Made by a program: the position numbers and the translations under genes
Assembly (NCBI GenBank): GCA_945907055.1
Contig: CAMDSG010000025.1
Span: 1-15,520 of the forward strand
DNA length: 15,520 bases
Origin: Bifidobacterium breve
Lineage (GTDB): Bacteria > Actinomycetota > Acidimicrobiia > IMCC26256
Reading direction: 5' to 3'
Shown: in pieces, positions 6,985 through 15,326 of the stretch
How the letters are laid out: each line of letters begins with the position of its first letter
Numbering within the stretch: position 1 is the stretch's first letter
Notes under the pieces: generated by a model
Told to the model about the DNA's origin: nothing
Seen by the model: the letters and a program-made list of their open reading frames with translations, nothing else
The model's database searches: none

Positions 6985-7021
6985 GGGCTCAGCCCTCTAA
7001 TTTTTGGGATTAGAGGGGCCC
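6985..7021. terminator. Strong hairpin after the acyl-CoA dehydrogenase gene
   Basis: A perfect 9-bp stem, CCCTCTAAT (6993-7001) and ATTAGAGGG (7009-7017), with loop TTTTGGG begins 11 bp after the stop codon. Four further outer pairs, GGGC (6985-6988) with GCCC (7018-7021), are possible across a bulge. There is no following U-run, so it is either an intrinsic terminator of the low-U type often proposed in actinobacteria or an mRNA 3'-end stabiliser. Confidence 0.6.
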
Positions 7022-7159
7022 ATCGTGTATCTTGTGGGGACCAAGCGGGCCAATGTCGTCCCGTCGGTGAATCCAATACCTGAGGTAACTGCTATCTAGG
7101 GCTCGAGAGAGTCCTGCCCTATCTCAGACCCGACGAACGACGAAAGCGAAACCAGTTCC
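7022..7159 (+). promoter_or_regulatory. gltB leader and presumed promoter region
   Basis: 138 bp between the hairpin and the gltB ATG. TATCTA at 7093-7098 is a possible -10 element but has no good -35 partner. It overlaps a hairpin, TAGGGC (7097-7102) with GCCCTA (7116-7121) around a 13-nt loop, that could act in the leader or as a protein-binding site. No strong Shine-Dalgarno precedes the ATG at 7160; the sequence there is purine-rich. I recognise no known riboswitch. Confidence 0.35.
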
Positions 7160-10100
7160 ATGGCACCTTCATATCCAGCACATCAAAACCCTGCTCGTCA
7201 AGGTCTCTATGACCCCGCATTTGAGCACGACGCATGCGGTGTTGCATTTGTAGTCGATATGCATGGTCGCCGAACTCACGGCCTTGTCGAGAAGGGCATC
7301 AATGCTCTCTGCAACCTAGAGCACCGCGGAGCCTCAGGGAGCGAGACAAATACCGGTGATGGTGCCGGGATTTTGATTCAGGTACCCGATGCTTACTACC
7401 GCGCCGTTGTTGAGTTTGAACTCCCTGAGCCCGGTGCCTACGCAACCGGTATTGGCTTCCTACCCGCGTCCTCTGATGAGGCTGAGATCACAGAGAAAGC
7501 AATAGACGCGATCGTCGCAGATGAAGGTCTTGTAGTTATTGGTTGGAGAGATGTCGCCACAGATTCTTCGATGATTGGCGCAACTGCACGCGCAGCGATG
7601 CCATCGTTTCGACAGGTATTTATCTCAGGCGCAGATAGCGGTGGCACCGGCGGCCTGAGTGGTATCGATCTAGATCGAAGGGTATTTATTGCTCGTAAGC
7701 GTATTGAGCGTGAGGTGGTCTCGGCTACTGGCGAGAAGGTCTACTTCTCGAGCCTCTCGGCGCGAACAATTGTCTACAAGGGAATGCTCACCACTCCTCA
7801 ACTAAAGGACTTCTTCCCCGAACTCAGCGATGAGCGAATCGAGAGCTCTCTCGCTCTGGTGCACTCGCGTTTCTCAACCAACACATTTCCATCTTGGCCA
7901 CTTGCTCACCCCTATCGATTTGTTGCACATAACGGTGAGATCAACACACTTAAGGGGAATAGAAACTGGATGAGTGCACGCGAGGCGCTTCTCGACTCGG
8001 ACCTCCTTCCAGGCGACCTAGATCGCATCTTCCCAATCTGTGATCCAAACGGCTCTGACTCTGCATCGTTCGATGAAGTTCTAGAACTGCTACATCTCGG
8101 CGGCAGGTCGCTTCCACATGCAGTGTTGATGATGATCCCAGAGGCATGGGAGAACCACGAGTCGATGAGCGCAGCGAAGAGAGCGTTCTATCGTTTTCAC
8201 TCCTCGGTGATGGAGCCATGGGACGGACCCGCTGATATTGCATTTACCGATGGAACTGTGATCGGTGCTGTGCTTGACCGCAATGGCCTGCGACCGTCTC
8301 GTATCTGGGTGACGGATGATGGGTTAGTAATAATGGCCTCCGAGGTAGGGGTGCTTGACATAGACCCAGCGCGTATCGTGATGAAGCGACGCCTTGAGCC
8401 CGGGCGCATGTTCCTCGTCGACACCGCTCAGGGTCGCATCATTGAGGATGAAGAGATCAAGGCTGGACTTGCGAGTGATCAGCCCTACGCGGACTGGCTC
8501 GCTGCAGGCCTTGTTCACCTAGATGACGTTCCTTCACGAGTGGCGCTCAGCCCCGTGCATTCGACTGCGATACAGCAGCAGAGACTGTTTGGCTATACGC
8601 AAGAAGAGATGCGAGTGCTCGTTGCCCCAATGGCGCGCACCGGTGCCGAGGCACTCGGCTCAATGGGTACCGACACGCCGATAGCGGTTCTCTCCAATCG
8701 TGCTCGGCCCCTATACGACTACTTCCAGCAACTATTCGCACAGGTAACGAATCCGCCGCTTGATGCAATACGCGAGGAGTTGGTTACCTCTATTGGTTCA
8801 ACAGTCGGCCCGGAGTCGAACCTGCTTTCTCCCGGCCCTGAGTCGTGCCGACAGATTGTGCTTCCACACCCGATCATTGACAACGATGATCTAGCGAAAC
8901 TGCGCTACATCGACGAAGAGGGGGGAGTCGAGGGGTTCAAGCCCGTCACTATCGAGATCCTTTATCCGGTTGCCGGGGGAGGAGATGCTCTCGGCGAAGC
9001 GATTGAGAATGTTCGCCGAATGGCGAGTGACGCTATTGCGGGTGGAGCGAACCTCGTAATCCTCTCAGACCGATATGCAGATAAGGACCAGGCTCCGATT
9101 CCAGCGCTCCTTGCGACCTCTGCGGTGCATCACCATCTGATTCGAGAGAAGACACGCACGCGTGTTGGCTTAATCGTTGAGACGGGCGACGCGCGTGAAG
9201 TGCATCACCTTGCCCTCCTAATTGGGTTTGGTGCTGCAGCGGTAAACCCATACCTCGTCTTTGATGCGCTACGCGACCTCATTGCAGATGGGCATCTCGA
9301 CCTCACTCCCCGAAAGGCCTCTAAGCAGTATGTGAAGGCTGCGGGGAAGGGCATTCTTAAGATCATGTCCAAGATGGGGATCTCCACTGTCGCGTCGTAT
9401 ACAGGGGCTCAGGTCTTTGAGGCGATCGGCATTAGCGACTCGGTGATTGATGAATACTTCACCGGGACAACTAGTCGTTTAGGTGGAATCGATCTTGATG
9501 TAATCGCTGCGGAGGTGGCTCAGCGCCATGCCTCGGCATACCCAGCGCGCCCAGAGGAGCTTGCACACCGAACACTTGAGGTCGGGGGTGAGTACCAATG
9601 GCGCCGTGAGGGCGAGTACCACCTATTCAACCCAGAGACGGTCTTCAAGCTTCAGCACGCGACTCGAACAGGGCGTTTCGATGTATTTAAGGAGTACACG
9701 CGCCTTGTTGATGATCAGTCTGAGCGTTTGGCGACGCTGCGGGGACTCTTTAGTTTTAAGGATGGAGTCCGACCACCCATCTCGATTGATGAGGTAGAGC
9801 CGGTCTCAGAGATAGTGAAGCGTTTCTCCACAGGTGCAATGTCTTACGGATCAATCTCAGCTGAGGCCCACGAGACGATGGCGATTGCTATGAATCGACT
9901 TGGAGCGAAGTCCAATACCGGTGAAGGTGGTGAAGACGCTGAGCGCTATACGCCCGATGCGAATGGTGATCTGCGCCGCTCCGCGATTAAGCAGGTTGCG
10001 TCGGGTCGATTCGGTGTCACGAGTGAGTACTTAGTTAACGCTGATGACATTCAGATCAAGATGGCTCAAGGTGCAAAACCAGGGGAGGGCGGTCAACTCC

Positions 10101-11743
10101 CAGGCCACAAGGTCTACCCATGGATCGCCAAGACCCGTCACTCAACTGCCGGTGTGGGCCTAATCTCCCCACCCCCGCACCACGACATCTATTCAATTGA
10201 GGATCTAGCGCAGTTAATTCACGACTTAAAGAACGCGAACCCAGTAGCGCGTGTTCATGTAAAACTTGTTGCTGAGGTTGGCGTGGGTACGGTCGCTGCT
10301 GGTGTAGCAAAAGCTCATGCCGATGTTGTTCTGATCTCGGGTCACGACGGTGGGACTGGTGCTTCACCGCTTACCTCGGTGAAACACGCAGGCGGCCCGT
10401 GGGAGCTTGGACTTGCAGAGACACAGCAGACGCTCCTGCTTAATGGTCTACGAGATCGAATCGTTGTACAGACAGATGGGCAGCTAAAGACGGGGCGTGA
10501 TGTGATTGTTGCCGCCCTTCTAGGTGCCGAGGAGTTCGGATTTGCAACAGCACCACTAGTGGTTAGCGGTTGCGTAATGATGCGTGTCTGTCATCTCGAT
10601 ACCTGCCCTGTTGGTGTTGCAACCCAGAACCCCGAACTGCGCAAGAAGTACACGGGGAAACCAGAGTTTGTTGTCAATTTCTTCGAGTTCATAGCGGAGG
10701 AGGTTCGCTCGCTCCTAGCAGAGCTTGGATTCGCCAGTATTGCGGAGGCCGTAGGCCATGCTGAGATGCTCGACACCCAGAAGGCTGTAGATCATTGGAA
10801 GGCGGCGGGCCTAGACCTATCGCCAATCCTCTACGTTCCAGAGTTTGATGAATCAAAGCAGGATCGACTCTGTACTAAATCCCAGGACCACGGACTTGAT
10901 AGGGCACTAGACGTCTCGCTTATTCAGCAAGCATCTAGTGCATTAGATACGGGCCAGCCAATACGCTTCCCCTCAGCAGTTCGCAATATCAACCGTACGG
11001 TTGGGACAATGCTCGGATCAGAGTTAACTCGTCGTCACGGTGGAGCGGGCCTTCCAGATGGAACGATCAGCATCGACTTCACGGGCTCTGCTGGACAATC
11101 CTTCGGTGCATTCGTGCCTAGAGGAATAACGCTTCGCTTAGAGGGCGACGCGAATGACTACGTCGGCAAGGGACTCTCTGGCGGGAGAATCGTTGTGAGG
11201 CCTTCTTCGGAGAGTGTGTTCCTCGCAGAGGAGAACATCATCGCCGGAAACGTAATCCTCTATGGAGCAACAGGCGGCGAGGCTTACCTGCGCGGTGTAG
11301 TAGGTGAGCGTTTCTGCGTGCGCAACTCAGGTGCTACTGCTGTGGTTGAGGGTGTCGGCGATCATGCGTGTGAGTACATGACTGGCGGAAGGGTCGTGGT
11401 GCTCGGTAAGACTGGCCGTAACTTCGGAGCTGGAATGTCCGGCGGAGTCGCCTTTGTATATGACCCTGAAGGCAACTTCTACACGCGGCTGAACCGAGAG
11501 ATGGTTGACCTTGACGCCCTCGATGAAGATGATCGGGAGTGGCTACGCGATGCAATTGCAATGCACCTAGAGGAGACTGGATCTGCGGTAGGGCAGCGGA
11601 TTCTTGCTGACTGGCACTCTGAGGTTGAGTGCTTTGTGAAGGTAATGCCTCAGGATTACAAACGAGTGCTCGATGCGGCTAGAACCGCAGAAGAGCGTGG
11701 ACTCACGGTCGAGGAAGCCATTATGGCTGCCTCGCGCGTATGA
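7160..11743 (+). CDS. gltB: Glutamate synthase (NADPH) large (alpha) subunit
   Basis: A 1527-residue cytoplasmic enzyme, full length for bacterial GltB. It transfers the amide nitrogen of glutamine to 2-oxoglutarate, giving two glutamates. Domains in order: a class II glutamine amidotransferase (about 26-430) whose N-terminal nucleophile is C26 (DACGVAF), exposed after removal of a 25-residue propeptide, with RGASG and HNGEINTLKGN motifs; a central linking domain (~450-830); the FMN/synthase domain (~850-1240) with SNTGEGGED near 920; the [3Fe-4S] motif C1138-x5-C1144-x4-C1149; and a C-terminal GXGXG beta-helix domain (~1300-1480). The ammonia-channel domains appear intact. gltD follows after 15 bp, so the two form an operon. 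No truncation or missing residue is seen. Confidence 0.98.
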   Translation: MAPSYPAHQNPARQGLYDPAFEHDACGVAFVVDMHGRRTHGLVEKGINALCNLEHRGASGSETNTGDGAGILIQVPDAYYRAVVEFELPEPGAYATGIGFLPASSDEAEITEKAIDAIVADEGLVVIGWRDVATDSSMIGATARAAMPSFRQVFISGADSGGTGGLSGIDLDRRVFIARKRIEREVVSATGEKVYFSSLSARTIVYKGMLTTPQLKDFFPELSDERIESSLALVHSRFSTNTFPSWPLAHPYRFVAHNGEINTLKGNRNWMSAREALLDSDLLPGDLDRIFPICDPNGSDSASFDEVLELLHLGGRSLPHAVLMMIPEAWENHESMSAAKRAFYRFHSSVMEPWDGPADIAFTDGTVIGAVLDRNGLRPSRIWVTDDGLVIMASEVGVLDIDPARIVMKRRLEPGRMFLVDTAQGRIIEDEEIKAGLASDQPYADWLAAGLVHLDDVPSRVALSPVHSTAIQQQRLFGYTQEEMRVLVAPMARTGAEALGSMGTDTPIAVLSNRARPLYDYFQQLFAQVTNPPLDAIREELVTSIGSTVGPESNLLSPGPESCRQIVLPHPIIDNDDLAKLRYIDEEGGVEGFKPVTIEILYPVAGGGDALGEAIENVRRMASDAIAGGANLVILSDRYADKDQAPIPALLATSAVHHHLIREKTRTRVGLIVETGDAREVHHLALLIGFGAAAVNPYLVFDALRDLIADGHLDLTPRKASKQYVKAAGKGILKIMSKMGISTVASYTGAQVFEAIGISDSVIDEYFTGTTSRLGGIDLDVIAAEVAQRHASAYPARPEELAHRTLEVGGEYQWRREGEYHLFNPETVFKLQHATRTGRFDVFKEYTRLVDDQSERLATLRGLFSFKDGVRPPISIDEVEPVSEIVKRFSTGAMSYGSISAEAHETMAIAMNRLGAKSNTGEGGEDAERYTPDANGDLRRSAIKQVASGRFGVTSEYLVNADDIQIKMAQGAKPGEGGQLPGHKVYPWIAKTRHSTAGVGLISPPPHHDIYSIEDLAQLIHDLKNANPVARVHVKLVAEVGVGTVAAGVAKAHADVVLISGHDGGTGASPLTSVKHAGGPWELGLAETQQTLLLNGLRDRIVVQTDGQLKTGRDVIVAALLGAEEFGFATAPLVVSGCVMMRVCHLDTCPVGVATQNPELRKKYTGKPEFVVNFFEFIAEEVRSLLAELGFASIAEAVGHAEMLDTQKAVDHWKAAGLDLSPILYVPEFDESKQDRLCTKSQDHGLDRALDVSLIQQASSALDTGQPIRFPSAVRNINRTVGTMLGSELTRRHGGAGLPDGTISIDFTGSAGQSFGAFVPRGITLRLEGDANDYVGKGLSGGRIVVRPSSESVFLAEENIIAGNVILYGATGGEAYLRGVVGERFCVRNSGATAVVEGVGDHACEYMTGGRVVVLGKTGRNFGAGMSGGVAFVYDPEGNFYTRLNREMVDLDALDEDDREWLRDAIAMHLEETGSAVGQRILADWHSEVECFVKVMPQDYKRVLDAARTAEERGLTVEEAIMAASRV

Positions 11744-11758
11744 GCGGACGGAACTGAT

Positions 11759-13204
11759 ATGGGTGAAGCAACAGGTTTTATGAAGTACGACCGAGAGGGC
11801 CCGAAGCGGCGCCCTGTCGAACTGCGTCTAAAGGACTGGCGCGAGGTCTATGAGCCCTTTGCGGTCTCTGACCTAAAGGAACAGGCAGCACGCTGTATGG
11901 ACTGCGGTATTCCGTTCTGCCATAACGGCTGTCCGCTTGGCAATCTGATCCCCGAGTGGAATGATCTTGTGTATCGCGATGACTGGCATGAGGCAATCGA
12001 TCGCCTTCATGCCACGAATAATTTCCCTGAGTTCACGGGACGCCTCTGCCCAGCACCTTGTGAATCTGCTTGCGTGCTCGGGATTAACGAAGATGCGGTG
12101 AGCATCAAACAGGTTGAGGTAACAATTATTGAGCGCGCCTGGAGCGAAGGCTGGATAGAGCCAGTTATCGCAACTACTAAGACAGGCAAGAAGGTCTGTG
12201 TAGTTGGTTCTGGTCCAGCCGGACTTGCCGTGGCTCAGCAACTCACGCGCGCAGGGCACAGCGTCGTGGTATTCGAGCGTGCGGATCGCATCGGTGGCCT
12301 TATGCGCTACGGCATCCCTGAGTTCAAGATGGAGAAGCGATTCCTAGACCGTCGCTTGGAGCAGATGGAGGCCGAGGGTACAGAGTTTCGGGTGAATTCA
12401 AATGTCGGTGAGAACATCTCGGTTGAGTCACTGAAATCTGATTTTGACGCCATAGTGCTTGCGGGGGGATCAACTATCGCACGTGACCTCCCAGTTCCAG
12501 GGCGCGAGTTAAACGGAGTAATGCAGGCAATGGAGTTCTTGCCTCCGGCGAATAGTGTTCAGGCTGGCGACATCTCAGAGCACCCAACCTCTGCCAAGGG
12601 CAAGCATGTGGTGATCATCGGTGGCGGCGATACCGGTGCAGACTGCCTCGGCACGACACATCGACACGGCGCAGCATCGGTGCATCAGTTCGAGATCATG
12701 CCGAGGCCTCCAGATGAGCGCGCTGAGAGCACTCCATGGCCTCAGTGGCCACTAATGATGCGTACCTCCTCTGCCCATGAGGAGGGTGGGGAGCGCGTCT
12801 TCTCTGTCAACACTGAGTGCTTTATCGGCGATGACAACGGCAACGTAAAAGCACTGCGCGCGCATGAAGTTGAGCAGAAGTTTACCGATGGCCGGATGTC
12901 TTTCGAGAAGGTTGATGGCAGTGACTTTGATTTGCCCTGTGATCTTGCACTCTTAGCTCTCGGTTTTACGGGCCCGCAGGGTACTGGGATGCTTGAGCAG
13001 TTTGGCGTCTCTCTCGACCCACGCGGAAACGTGGCTCGCAATAGCGACTGGGCCACAAATGTTGATGGAGTCTTTGTCTGCGGAGACATGGGGAGGGGGC
13101 AGAGTCTTATTGTCTGGGCTATCGCTGAGGGGCGTTCTTGTGCAGCATCTGTAGATACTTGGTTGGTAGGCGAGAGTGACCTGCCTGCCCCGCTGAGCAT
13201 CTAA
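11759..13204 (+). CDS. gltD: Glutamate synthase (NADPH) small (beta) subunit
   Basis: A 481-residue flavoprotein that passes electrons from NADPH through FAD and Fe-S clusters to GltB. The N-terminal Fe-S domain has cysteines C46, C49, C54, C58 and C97, C101, C105, matching the two [4Fe-4S] sets of the family. The FAD Rossmann motif is VVGSGPAG (148-155), the NADPH motif IIGGGDTGAD (286-295), and a C-terminal FAD-contact block CGDMGRGQSLIVWAIAEG lies near the end. The length is normal. GACGGA lies just before the ATG at 11759, 15 bp after the gltB stop, consistent with co-translation. aat starts 6 bp after its stop. Confidence 0.98.
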   Translation: MGEATGFMKYDREGPKRRPVELRLKDWREVYEPFAVSDLKEQAARCMDCGIPFCHNGCPLGNLIPEWNDLVYRDDWHEAIDRLHATNNFPEFTGRLCPAPCESACVLGINEDAVSIKQVEVTIIERAWSEGWIEPVIATTKTGKKVCVVGSGPAGLAVAQQLTRAGHSVVVFERADRIGGLMRYGIPEFKMEKRFLDRRLEQMEAEGTEFRVNSNVGENISVESLKSDFDAIVLAGGSTIARDLPVPGRELNGVMQAMEFLPPANSVQAGDISEHPTSAKGKHVVIIGGGDTGADCLGTTHRHGAASVHQFEIMPRPPDERAESTPWPQWPLMMRTSSAHEEGGERVFSVNTECFIGDDNGNVKALRAHEVEQKFTDGRMSFEKVDGSDFDLPCDLALLALGFTGPQGTGMLEQFGVSLDPRGNVARNSDWATNVDGVFVCGDMGRGQSLIVWAIAEGRSCAASVDTWLVGESDLPAPLSI

Positions 13205-13210
13205 CGCAGA

Positions 13211-13882
13211 ATGTCGCAGCGGGTTCCTATCGAGCCTGAACCATCTAGGTGGACGATGCCTGATCCGCGCTCGCCGGCCCTCGACGAGATTGTTGGTTAT
13301 GGCGCTGATCTTGATGCTGGGACTCTGCTTGACGCCTATCGATCAGGGTTATTCCCGATGCGTGTGGGCCCTGACAAAGTTCTCGCATGGTTCTCTCCGG
13401 ATCCTCGCTCAGTCATCCCGCTCGGCGGGCTGCATATAAGCCGCACTTTGAAGCGTTCTCTCCGTGATTTTGAGATAAGGATCGATACTGATTTCGCGGG
13501 GGTAATGCGAGCATGTGCCGAGAATCGAGACGGCGGCAACTGGATCGATGACGATTTTGTATCAGCGTACGAGCACCTCTTCGAGCTTGGGTGGGCACAC
13601 TCTATTGAGGTGTGGCAGGGTAACGATCTTGTTGGTGGCCTCTATGGAGTCTCGATTGGCGGGCTATTCGCAGGGGAGTCCATGTTTCATCGCGTCACAG
13701 ACGCCTCGAAGGCTGCAATGGTCGCCGCTGAGGAGCGGCTAAGGGTAGGTGGAGGCAGCCTCTTTGATGTCCAATGGAGTACTCCCCATCTCGAGTCCAT
13801 GGGGGTAGTGGAGATGGATAGAGATCATTACCTACTGAGCCTTGAGAGCGCTATTGCTGCTCCAGTTGTCTACTGGGAGTAA
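13211..13882 (+). CDS. aat: Leucyl/phenylalanyl-tRNA-protein transferase
   Basis: A 223-residue cytoplasmic enzyme of the bacterial N-degron pathway. It moves Leu or Phe from aminoacyl-tRNA to proteins beginning with Lys or Arg, marking them for ClpS/ClpAP. Motifs visible: AYRSGLFPM (42-50), AWFSPDPRSV (59-68), FAGESMF (153-159), ASKAAM (165-170) and LFDVQWSTPHLESMG (184-198). E156, D186 and Q188 align, with the same numbering, to the catalytic residues reported for E. coli Aat. It starts 6 bp after gltD, so it is probably the third gene of the operon; an ATG at 13256 is a less likely start. Its stop is 5 bp from the stop of the convergent diiron gene. clpS and clpA are not in the window, so pathway completeness is not shown. 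Confidence 0.95.
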   Translation: MSQRVPIEPEPSRWTMPDPRSPALDEIVGYGADLDAGTLLDAYRSGLFPMRVGPDKVLAWFSPDPRSVIPLGGLHISRTLKRSLRDFEIRIDTDFAGVMRACAENRDGGNWIDDDFVSAYEHLFELGWAHSIEVWQGNDLVGGLYGVSIGGLFAGESMFHRVTDASKAAMVAAEERLRVGGGSLFDVQWSTPHLESMGVVEMDRDHYLLSLESAIAAPVVYWE

Positions 13883-13887
13883 TAAGC

Positions 13888-15060
13888 CTAAGAAGCCGTT
13901 GCCCGGTCTCTGGCAACTTCATCGAGGAGCTCGTACTCTTCGCCCGTGTCTGTGAAGTCCTCAAACTGGATCACGCCAATCTCAGTAAACTTCTCTCTAA
14001 GCCAACCATCCCCAGCATCAAGCAGGCCAAGTTTCTTGCAGTTCGGCACAATCTTGGAGAAGAGTGCTGCCTGGAATGGGTTGGTTCCCTGAGCACGCAC
14101 TTTAAAGAGCATCTCTGTGTATGCGCGTTTGCTGATGCCCATCTTCTCCCATACTGCATGCATCATGAGGCGGTCGCGCATCCGAATCGCAGCCTCGAAC
14201 GCAAACTCTTGGCGCTCGCGAATTTCTTTGCCATCAAGCTGCTGGTAGTACTCCTGAAGCGAGAGCACTCCAAACGCAACATGGCGTGCTTCATCGGACA
14301 TGACGTAACGGAGAAGTTTTTTAAGCAAAGGCTCTTCGGTTATTTGATACATGAATCCAAATGCAGCAAGGGCAAGACCCTCAATCATGATCTGCATTCC
14401 CATGTAAGTCATATCCCAGCGTGGGTCTCCGAGGACATCGTCGATGAGCATCTGAAGGTTTGCATTTACAGGGTATGCGCCCCCAAGTTTTGTATTGAGA
14501 TATTTGGCGAAGACCTCAACGTGCCGGGCCTCATCCATTACCTGCGCAGCGGCGTAGTACTTGGCGTCGATCCACGGAGTAGTAACAACAATCTTCGCCG
14601 TGCAGACGAGTGCGCCCTGCTCGCCATGTAGGAACTGACTCATGCGCCAGTTGAATGCCTCTATCTCAAACTCTGTCCACTCTTTGGGTCCCCAGAGGCG
14701 AACAGGTGAGTCGTCTAGTGACACCATCATGCGGCGGAACTGCTCTACTGCTCCGGACATCTCGCTAGCAACCTTCTCAACGTCAACATCTATTGACCAA
14801 TCAAGATCGGTCTCGCCATTCCACATTGAGTCTTTTGCTTTTTCGTACAGTTTGGAGAGCCCAGGTCGGGTGCGCTCGTAATCCCATGTGAAAACAGCAT
14901 CGCCACGGGTAACCGTTGAGTGCGAGATATCGCCAAAGTTGGTCTCGTCATCGCGCAGAATCGACTCAATGTCGTTTACATCGTCGCGCCCCAAGAAGCG
15001 TCGCTCTGGAACGAGTTCAGTCGAGGTCTCAGTTCTGGTATCGCCGCTGGTCGTCGTCAT
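13888..15060 (-). CDS. Ferritin-like diiron carboxylate protein (putative oxygenase/oxidase)
   Basis: A 390-residue protein with a four-helix ferritin-like core. Two exact E-X28-DEARH motifs supply six predicted iron ligands: E147, E177, H180 and E227, E257, H260. This spacing matches the E-X28-37-DEXRH rule described for AurF-type N-oxygenases and relatives. The N-terminal ~110 residues, including KDSMWNGETDLDWSID, resemble those of uncharacterised actinobacterial ferritin-like proteins from memory. The C-terminus (~310-390) lies beyond the helical core and ends acidic. No signal peptide or membrane segment is seen. The start is fixed by AAGGAG with a 6-nt spacer. No reductase or ferredoxin gene is adjacent, so electron supply is unknown. 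Substrate unknown: an oxygenase or desaturase role is inference, and an R2-like oxidase is an alternative. Confidence 0.88.
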   Translation of the reverse strand: MTTTSGDTRTETSTELVPERRFLGRDDVNDIESILRDDETNFGDISHSTVTRGDAVFTWDYERTRPGLSKLYEKAKDSMWNGETDLDWSIDVDVEKVASEMSGAVEQFRRMMVSLDDSPVRLWGPKEWTEFEIEAFNWRMSQFLHGEQGALVCTAKIVVTTPWIDAKYYAAAQVMDEARHVEVFAKYLNTKLGGAYPVNANLQMLIDDVLGDPRWDMTYMGMQIMIEGLALAAFGFMYQITEEPLLKKLLRYVMSDEARHVAFGVLSLQEYYQQLDGKEIRERQEFAFEAAIRMRDRLMMHAVWEKMGISKRAYTEMLFKVRAQGTNPFQAALFSKIVPNCKKLGLLDAGDGWLREKFTEIGVIQFEDFTDTGEEYELLDEVARDRATAS

Positions 15061-15066
15061 GGTTCA

Positions 15067-15072
15067 CTCCTT
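15067..15072 (-). promoter_or_regulatory. Ribosome binding site of the diiron protein gene
   Basis: AAGGAG on the minus strand, 6 nt before the ATG at 15060. It is the best Shine-Dalgarno match in the window and fixes the start. Confidence 0.85.
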
Positions 15073-15138
15073 GTTGGGTGAGAACCATACATTAGCCACC
15101 CCGTGGGGACTCCCTGCCGAGTGAACCTAGTGACTAGG
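15073..15138 (-). promoter_or_regulatory. Upstream region of the diiron gene with palindromes
   Basis: This segment holds a 13-bp palindrome CCTAGTGACTAGG (15126-15138), a CCCC-GT-GGGG palindrome (15099-15108), and possible minus-strand -10 hexamers TAATGT (15089-15094) or TATGGT (15084-15089). No -35 is convincing. AGTGAACC (15120-15127) is the inverted copy of GGTTCACT (15061-15068). The palindromes lie where an operator would be expected, but the regulator is unknown. Confidence 0.35.
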
Positions 15139-15182
15139 GGCACAAGGAATCCCATTTAACTCTCAGACTCACCAGAATTCAC

Positions 15183-15206
15183 TCAAGGATTCTCCTCTTG
15201 ATTTTT
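15183..15206 (+). terminator. Weak hairpin followed by a T-run
   Basis: TCAAG (15183-15187) can pair with CTTGA (15197-15201), followed directly by TTTTT. The 5-bp stem is short, and no plus-strand gene ends upstream of it, so it may be chance or a weak attenuator before arsC. Confidence 0.15.
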
Positions 15207-15228
15207 GGCTTGTAGGCCATGCCAGAAG

Positions 15229-15276
15229 TCTCGTCGATACTCTCGTCGATACTCTCGTCATTACTCTCGTCAATAG
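15229..15276 (+). repeat. Tandem repeat, 4 x 12 bp, upstream of arsC
   Basis: Four contiguous units: TCTCGTCGATAC twice exactly, then TCTCGTCATTAC and TCTCGTCAATAG. The array is in frame with arsC from an ATG at 15219, where it would encode SSIL-type repeats. It ends 50 bp before the preferred arsC start. Whether it is translated or is only leader/promoter DNA cannot be told from the sequence. Confidence 0.9.
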
Positions 15277-15286
15277 TCGGCCCTGA

Positions 15287-15300
15287 CATGGCCGGTCATG
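15287..15300. promoter_or_regulatory. Near-perfect 14-bp palindrome before arsC
   Basis: CATGGCCGGTCATG has dyad symmetry at all but one base pair. It lies 26 bp before the GTG start of arsC, a plausible operator position. The regulator is unknown; this is inference from symmetry only. Confidence 0.3.
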
Positions 15301-15326
15301 GTCTAGAAACGGTAGCGTCTTACCCT

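Noticed and set aside
12742..13200. 152-codon minus-strand open frame opposite gltD
   Set aside because: It is antisense to the conserved C-terminal half of gltD and has a low-complexity Ser/Pro-rich translation.
13883..13887. Terminator between aat and the diiron gene
   Set aside because: Only 5 bp lie between the two stop codons, so any termination must occur inside the opposing coding sequence.
14158..14631. 157-codon plus-strand open frame opposite the diiron gene
   Set aside because: It is antisense to a clearly conserved protein with diiron motifs, and its translation shows no recognisable domain.
15229..15276. CRISPR-like array
   Set aside because: The 12-bp units are contiguous with no spacers, and no cas gene is nearby; it is a simple tandem repeat.
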